Shown one piece after another: positions 20,270-25,000 of a stretch of 25,000 nucleotides of DNA. Source of the stretch: Halisarca cf. caerulea (Eukaryota > Porifera > Demospongiae > Chondrillida > Halisarcidae); contig CAUJGJ010000179.1 of assembly GCA_963170055.1 (NCBI GenBank), positions 915,001 through 940,000 of the forward strand. Direction: 5' to 3'. A model generated the notes under the pieces. It was given only the letters and a program-made list of their open reading frames with translations. It was not told where the DNA came from and ran no database searches. Position 1 is the stretch's first letter, and each line of letters opens with the position of its first letter. The position numbers and the translations under genes are program-made.

Positions 20270-20699
20270 CAGGGGCGGCGCCACAGGGGGGTCAGAGGGG
20301 GCAATTGCCCCCCCAACCATAATATTGGAGGGGCCTTGCCCCCCCAATGTTGCTCAGGAGAAGGATAAAAAATTAGAAGGTAATATATACATTTGTAGGT
20401 ATCACAATGATTTCAAAGATACAGTAGGTTTGTCTACAATAAAGGAAACATAGCTTGAAAGAAAATTGCCACACAAAAACAGAGAAATTAATTATTCCTC
20501 AGCATTGATCAATCCTTCTTGACGACAACGTTGGCAGCCATCTTTTGATTGCGCAATAACCACACATTCACACGTGTTTGTGCAGTTTTTCCTCTAATCT
20601 TTTCGATTACGCCTGATTTGAATTATCAGGCATGATCACATTACAATAAAACATGGCCAGACTTGTCCCCCCAATCTGAAAGTCATGGAGCCGCCCCTG
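20270..20699. mobile_element. Non-autonomous DNA transposon, CAGGGGCGG ends, CTTGA target duplication
   Basis: CAGGGGCGGCGCCAC at the left is mirrored by GGAGCCGCCCCTG at the right. Subterminal GGGGG/CCCCCC blocks also pair. The 5 bp CTTGA lies directly outside both ends (20265-20269 and 20700-20704). CAGGGGCGG ends are hAT-like, although most hAT insertions duplicate 8 bp. No transposase frame. Confidence 0.8.
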
Positions 20700-20766
20700 C
20701 TTGATACAATGTCACTCCCTACAACAACACACATTTGGGAACCATGTCACTTGTATATGTATTAAT

Positions 20767-21206
20767 TAGGCATGAGCCAATTATGCGCACATAATTTCAT
20801 GAATAATAGGCACCTCTGTGAATCAGGAATAATTTGCAAATAATAGGGAACATTTTAAAATTTGTAGCACAAAATGGTCAATCAGGCCAACATGGAGCGT
20901 GTTTCCTTCCCCTTTAAATGGCTGTTTCATTTCACAGCAGGAACTATTCCCTTAAGAATGCGTAAGACCACACAATTCATGCTGCAGTGAGTATAAATAA
21001 TGTTGAGTCTTCTGTCTAAGTTGTCACAAACATGATTCTTTACAAGTGGGAAACTTTACCGATAAAGCTACAGTACATAGAACATCATCGAAGGAAGGCA
21101 TTGGAGCTGAATAATAGGGTGTGTATTTGAGAATAATAGGTGGAGTTTGGACGAATAATTGAATAAAATAATAGGTGGTATTTGGTGAATAATTAGCTCA
21201 TGCCTA
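20767..21206. mobile_element. Non-autonomous hAT-type element with perfect 8-bp target duplication
   Basis: Terminal repeats TAGGCATGAGCCAATTAT (left) and AATTAGCTCATGCCTA (right) are inverses with one difference over the shared part. GTATTAAT flanks both ends exactly (20759-20766 and 21207-21214). The subterminal regions repeat GAATAATAGG several times. The 440-bp length, absence of a coding frame and 8-bp duplication fit a hAT MITE. Confidence 0.85.
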
Positions 21207-21208
21207 GT

Positions 21209-21261
21209 ATTAATGCAAAAGGGTCTGGCTCCCAAGATTAATGCAAAAGGGTCTGGCTCCC
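21209..21261. repeat. 28-bp tandem duplication
   Basis: ATTAATGCAAAAGGGTCTGG, continuing CTCCC, occurs at 21209-21233 and again at 21237-21261. The first copy overlaps the right target duplication of the hAT-type element. Confidence 0.95.
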
Positions 21262-21285
21262 CACAGCTAACATATCGGCCATTGT

Positions 21286-21385
21286 GTGAAGACCTCACTT
21301 ATCCGTACACATCCGTTCTGGTTGACATTGCAGATAAAGTGAGGAAATTAGATAAATGAGGGAGCAGTAGTATAGTGTACAGTAG
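21286..21385 (-). mobile_element. MITE family E, copy 2 (partial)
   Basis: GAAGACCTCACTTATCCGTA, CACATCCGTTCTGG and GAGGGAGCAGTAGTATAGTG match the reverse complement of 15587-15752. The opposite end is missing. Confidence 0.75.
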
Positions 21386-21640
21386 GATTATGTGCAAATG
21401 TTCTCAACTAGAAGAAGAAAAGACAGTCCAAAGTTGATAAACCTGTGAAGACAATAACAATGATTATTAATTGATCAATGTTGATTGTTTGCCCCAATGG
21501 TTACTAATGTATCCTGTTTAGCCGCTAGCTCTGTTCTTCTCCCTGCTTGCCAACACAGGGAGTAATGCAGGGCTAGCATCTTGACTAGATGTATCCCTGT
21601 CACTCCACTCGCAGTGGAGATGTGATCACCATTTCCATGT
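21386..21640. other. Spacer, no gene recognised
   Basis: Contains a small hairpin CTCCCTG...CAGGGAG near 21540-21561. Nothing else seen. Confidence 0.4.
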
Positions 21641-21641
21641 A

Positions 21642-21817
21642 CAATGAAACCTCTCTAATCCGAGACCTTTATAATCCGACATGCTCTCTAATCTGACCAT
21701 CTTATGAAGTACAGTCACCATATTGATGTATGCAAGAGTCACTCTGTAATCCGACAACCTCCTCCTCTGACACTCATGTCAAGCCCCATTGAGTGTCGGA
21801 TTGGAGTGGTTTCACTA
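21642..21817 (-). mobile_element. MITE family B, copy 6
   Basis: TA|CAATGAAACCTCTCTAATC at one end and GGATTGGAGTGGTTTCACT at the other. GTACAGTCACCATATTGATG, AAGAGTCACTCTGTAATCC and GAGTGTCGGATTGGAG place it in family B, reverse orientation. Confidence 0.8.
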
Positions 21818-22515
21818 TACTGTGCTCATGGGCTAAGTGGCTTTATGCCTCACTAGACCTGCTGTGTTTGTCTGCGACACACAGCAGCCAGCTTGATGGG
21901 TGGATGTTCATTGAGTGGTGTCACTGTGACTACACCTGCTATGGTACCACACATTGCTACTTGTCAGCCTCTGTTAGAGTATGTATGTCTTCTTTGTACT
22001 TAACTTTGTTAAGATGATGATACCACTGTTTGTTGTTGTTTCTGTCCTGTGATGCTCACTGGACTTACAGAGGGTATATTCAAGGGGTAGAATTTTTATA
22101 AAATTGAAAAAAGTTAAATTGTAAAAATTTGTATTATTCATGGTAAAATTTGTAGTTCATGTCAGAAGAAAGTTAAAACATGCAGTACTACGTGCTGTAG
22201 CTTTCTTGAGTAAAATATTTTGTACTTCCTTTCCCAACCATGAAAGTCACAGTTGTTTACCCCTCGACAAATACCCACTACACATGGTACCTCGTGTGCT
22301 GCTCCTTGTGTTCCACTGGTGGTGAGGACATCACCGCGTCACTACATACCTGGTATCCCTGTTGTCCCCGCTCCGGGAGATACCCATGCACGCAAGGCTT
22401 TGCACAACTCAGTCAAGCTATGTTTTGGCGCATGCTGCAGTTTAAGAAGGACCAGGCCATCTAGAAGCAGGGCCAAAGTGACTGTTTCTGTGCATTTCTG
22501 AATTTTATTACTGTG
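21818..22515. other. Spacer; GC-richer patch of unknown nature
   Basis: 22240-22470 is less AT-rich than its surroundings and is open in more than one + frame for 60-80 codons, but no domain or family is recognisable and no convincing splice context was seen. 22020-22200 is AT-rich and featureless. Confidence 0.4.
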
Positions 22516-22741
22516 CAGTGGATTCTTGTTAAACTGCCACCACTTTATCTGCCATCAATTTTGTGCACAAATTCATAGAAAGGAGTGCGTATTTATTTGG
22601 GCATAGATATTATATACGTAATATTCTATACTTACGTATAGAATATCTATGATTTGGATAATCCACCAAACTCATTTTGCACCCACATTTTTCAACACAA
22701 AATTGTGGCAGATTAATAATATTATCAACAAGAATTCACTG
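22516..22741 (+). mobile_element. MITE family D, copy 2
   Basis: CAGTGGATTCTTGTTAAAC at the left and ATCAACAAGAATTCACTG at the right. Shares TGCCATCAATTTTGTGCACA and AATCCACCAAACTCA with 18540-18720. A perfect ATATTCTATAC/GTATAGAATAT hairpin (22621-22646, 4-nt loop) lies inside. Confidence 0.83.
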
Positions 22742-22743
22742 CA

Positions 22744-22880
22744 CAGTAGTACCCCTTTTAAGAGACCAGCCTTAGGGACAGGTGAGAGGTGGTCTCTGAC
22801 GAGGGGGGACTTAGTAAAGGGTTTATAGGTTTGTGACCAGTCTTACAGAAGAGGTGGTCGCTCAAAGGGTGTACCTTACC
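22744..22880. mobile_element. MITE family G, abutting family D copy
   Basis: CAGTAGTACCCCTTTTAAGA, then GACCA at the left; GGTCGCTCAAAGGGTGTACC at the right. Interior GAGGTGGTCTCTGACGAGG and AGAGGTGGTCGCTC are related arms. Only two bases separate it from the previous element. Confidence 0.6.
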
Positions 22881-22881
22881 A

Positions 22882-22917
22882 TGTTCCGGAATATGTTGCA
22901 TTCCGTTCCGTTCCGGA
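22882..22917 (+). promoter_or_regulatory. TTCCG-rich cluster upstream of receptor gene 3
   Basis: TTCCGGAA followed within 30 bp by ATTCCGTTCCGTTCCGGATT, 55-90 nt before the ATG. TTCCGGAA contains the GGAA core of ETS-type sites. Role is a guess from position and motif density. Confidence 0.3.
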
Positions 22918-22970
22918 TTCTAGTAAGCATTTTTGTTCTTGAAGTTGCAGTACAGCAGTAGAATCGACTG

Positions 22971-25000
22971 ATGGCGCTCGCAGCAAGAACGATTCTTTTG
23001 GGCCTCATCTTTGTGGTGGGACAGAGTGGGGCTGAAACCTTGCTGAATATTTTGGGTATGTTTCCTGACCCCTCTGCGTCTTCCTCGATTCTCTGGCCCG
23101 ACGGCTTCTGGTGTATCCCAGCCGCTCAACTCGCAGTGGACCACGTAAACAATCAAAGCGTTCTTTCGGGTTACAGTCTCGTCCTCCAGCCGACCATCAG
23201 TGGTTGTAGGCGGAATCCAGCGGTAGAGACGTACATCAGGAATGTCGTCCAACGAAACGAGTCGGAATCGCCCCCTATTGCTATCCTTGGTCCAGGCTGT
23301 TCCTCCAGCACCTTGCCCGTTGCTTCTTTAGTTTCGGGGAGTTCATCGAGGCTTGTTCAGATATCATACGGCGCCACATCACCTAGTCTGTCCAACATCA
23401 AGGCTTTTCCCTCCTTTTTTCGTACGGTGATGCCGAATTCCGCCCTTTCGCGCACAATGACTTTTCTTCTTCGCCACCTTGGATGGTCCAACGTAGCAAC
23501 CTTGTACGAAGACAACAGTATACTTCGATCCACAGCTCTCAGTCTTCACAGTTGGCTGTCTAACCTCATACCGAACGGTAAGGTGCTGCACTCCTCGCTG
23601 GTAACAAGCAGTACCATAGAATACGACCTTCGACAGATAAGAGCGTCCAATGGGCGGATTATTTTTGCATTCTCGTTTCAGAGGACAGCAAGGGAGATTC
23701 TCTGTCAAGCGTATCGGCAGAGCATGATATACCCGCGCTATGTGTGGATTTTTCCTGAGCACTACTCGTCGTTTTGGCAAATCGAGAAAGGTACAACTGT
23801 CGGTGGTTGCACATATGAAGAGTTTCAACAAGCTGCGAGGGGGACCCTCGGCTTTATTTTTGGTACTGAGACGACAGAGAAAGAGAAGATACTGATCTCT
23901 GGAATAAATTTTACTGAATTCCACCAGCAGTATACGGACAAATTGAACGACTTTGTGGCTACTTACAACGCAAGTACTTCTGGCAGTCTTCGCAATCCTG
24001 TCAACCCGGATTTTCAGTTCTATCGCACTGTTACCTATGATGCAGTGTGGACCTTGGCATTAGCACTCAACGATACGAACAGAGTTTTGAAGGAGTCTTA
24101 CAATACAAGTCTAATGAGCTACGGAGAGCAGCCTAACCTTGTGTCCGATATTCTCCGTAGAAGTATGGAGAAGGTCGAGTTTCAAGGAGCCTCAGGGTTT
24201 GTCGATATTCATGACCAGCACTTCTCTTACCTGCCTGTGTTCTTTTCACAAGCTGCAGAAAATGATGGGAAAATTGCGTATAGATTTTTAGGGCAGCAAA
24301 TCTTTACAGCTGATCATCCAGACGGTACAGATCTCCAATTCTTCGGTCAATTCATTTGGAAGAGCAGCCCTCCTTCAGATCGGTTCCAGGTAGTGATAAC
24401 AAACCCTGCTGGTACTCCGTTAGGAGTTATTGTCATTTTGGCTGCCATTTTAACATTTGCAGCTAATACTGCTTCCATGTTAGTCAACTACTTTTATCGA
24501 TTCAACATTTTACTGAAAACGTCCAGCCCGGCCATGAACTGGTTTATCTTTAGTGGAAACTACTTTTTGCTTCTTGGGGTTGTACTTTATTCAGCTTTGA
24601 TGTTGAACCCTGGTTACTGCAGCACTTATTATGGACTTCTCTGCAATGTGTTTCCTTGGGCCATATCCATTGGCTACTCGCTTGTTATAGCAACTGTTTC
24701 TGTGAAATGCTTTAGGTTATATTTAATCTTTCATCAAGCCAACAAGATGTCCTCTGGACAAAGGGTGATGTGGATGCTGAAAGATATTTCCTTGATGATC
24801 ATTATTTGTATCATCGTTGGTGTCGATGCTGTGCTGTTGGTAGTGTGGAATGCCACTGACCCACTCTCGAAGAACGCAGTTACAATGGTAAATGTCGAGC
24901 AAGGTATTGAGGAAGAAATCCCCTCCTGTCATCTAGGTACAGGTAGTTCCCCTTATCTTATTGCTGCAATCATAGCCTGGAAGTTCCTTCTCTCTCTTTC
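22971..25000 (+). CDS. GABA-B-type family C GPCR, receptor 3, partial (3' end beyond window)
   Basis: Open from ATG 22971 to the right edge (about 676 codons) with no stop and no visible intron. An in-frame TAG at 22959-22961 lies just before the ATG. Residues 1-20 are a signal peptide. The Venus-flytrap domain opens with LLNILGMFPD and has GPGCSSST, QISYGATSPSLSN, FPSFFRT, HLGWSNVATLYED and YDAVW (D357), closer to canonical GABA-B receptors than genes 1 and 2. It joins TM1 (484-507) without a cysteine-rich domain. TM2 is near 524-545, TM3 558-582 (with K579, ionic-lock position) and TM4 600-624. The window stops at the start of TM5. Its membrane part is clearly diverged from receptors 1 and 2, so it is an older paralogue. 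Predicted for the plasma membrane; ligand unknown. Confidence 0.92.
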   Translation, partial: MALAARTILLGLIFVVGQSGAETLLNILGMFPDPSASSSILWPDGFWCIPAAQLAVDHVNNQSVLSGYSLVLQPTISGCRRNPAVETYIRNVVQRNESESPPIAILGPGCSSSTLPVASLVSGSSSRLVQISYGATSPSLSNIKAFPSFFRTVMPNSALSRTMTFLLRHLGWSNVATLYEDNSILRSTALSLHSWLSNLIPNGKVLHSSLVTSSTIEYDLRQIRASNGRIIFAFSFQRTAREILCQAYRQSMIYPRYVWIFPEHYSSFWQIEKGTTVGGCTYEEFQQAARGTLGFIFGTETTEKEKILISGINFTEFHQQYTDKLNDFVATYNASTSGSLRNPVNPDFQFYRTVTYDAVWTLALALNDTNRVLKESYNTSLMSYGEQPNLVSDILRRSMEKVEFQGASGFVDIHDQHFSYLPVFFSQAAENDGKIAYRFLGQQIFTADHPDGTDLQFFGQFIWKSSPPSDRFQVVITNPAGTPLGVIVILAAILTFAANTASMLVNYFYRFNILLKTSSPAMNWFIFSGNYFLLLGVVLYSALMLNPGYCSTYYGLLCNVFPWAISIGYSLVIATVSVKCFRLYLIFHQANKMSSGQRVMWMLKDISLMIIICIIVGVDAVLLVVWNATDPLSKNAVTMVNVEQGIEEEIPSCHLGTGSSPYLIAAIIAWKFLLSL

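Noticed and set aside
21793..22017. 74-residue Cys/Trp-containing frame as an exon
   Set aside because: Starts inside a family B MITE, and no splice context or family match was evident.
23379..23924. 181-residue - strand frame
   Set aside because: Antisense to the receptor 3 ligand-binding domain, which has clear family motifs on +. Likewise 22920-23252, 24723-24932 and 9836-10213.

Overview
The window looks like animal nuclear DNA. It carries three family C G-protein-coupled receptor genes of the GABA-B type, all on the + strand, each with a signal peptide, a Venus-flytrap ligand-binding domain joined directly to the membrane part, and no cysteine-rich domain. Genes 1 and 2 each run from signal peptide to stop in one uninterrupted frame. 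Gene 3 is open without a break from its start to the right edge. Intron-poor, tandemly repeated GABA-B-like receptors together with dense short inverted-repeat elements best fit a demosponge (Amphimedon-like). That is an inference from family content and repeat style, not a proven identification.

Layout. 1-276: 5' flank of gene 1. 277-2601: receptor 1 (774 aa). 2602-7843: spacer with a perfect 24-bp hairpin (3856-3915), a ~640-bp foldback element (4271-4915), long AC/TG microsatellites, a decayed LINE reverse-transcriptase 3' end on the - strand (5510-5935), and a ~0.9-kb element with hAT-like ends (5963-6875). 7844-10276: receptor 2 (810 aa), a close paralogue of receptor 1. 10277-22970: a gene-poor 12.7-kb stretch with about seventeen short elements that mostly start TA|CAGT and end with the inverse (several families), a tRNA-derived SINE, two hAT-like non-autonomous elements (one with a perfect 8-bp target duplication), and several satellites. 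22971-25000: receptor 3, more divergent, cut by the window edge near the fifth membrane helix.

How they fit together. Receptors 1 and 2 are recent duplicates. Receptor 3 is an older paralogue with a more canonical GABA-B ligand-binding domain. All three keep the aspartate of the GABA-B pocket but carry tyrosine where mammalian GABA-B1 has its GABA-contacting glutamate, so they may sense something other than GABA. Receptors 1 and 2 have very short cytoplasmic tails with no coiled coil. I saw no unknown multi-gene system. The most unusual material is the divergent receptor cluster, the shared-end MITE superfamily (including one copy whose terminal repeat has been amplified in tandem), and several long perfect or near-perfect foldbacks.
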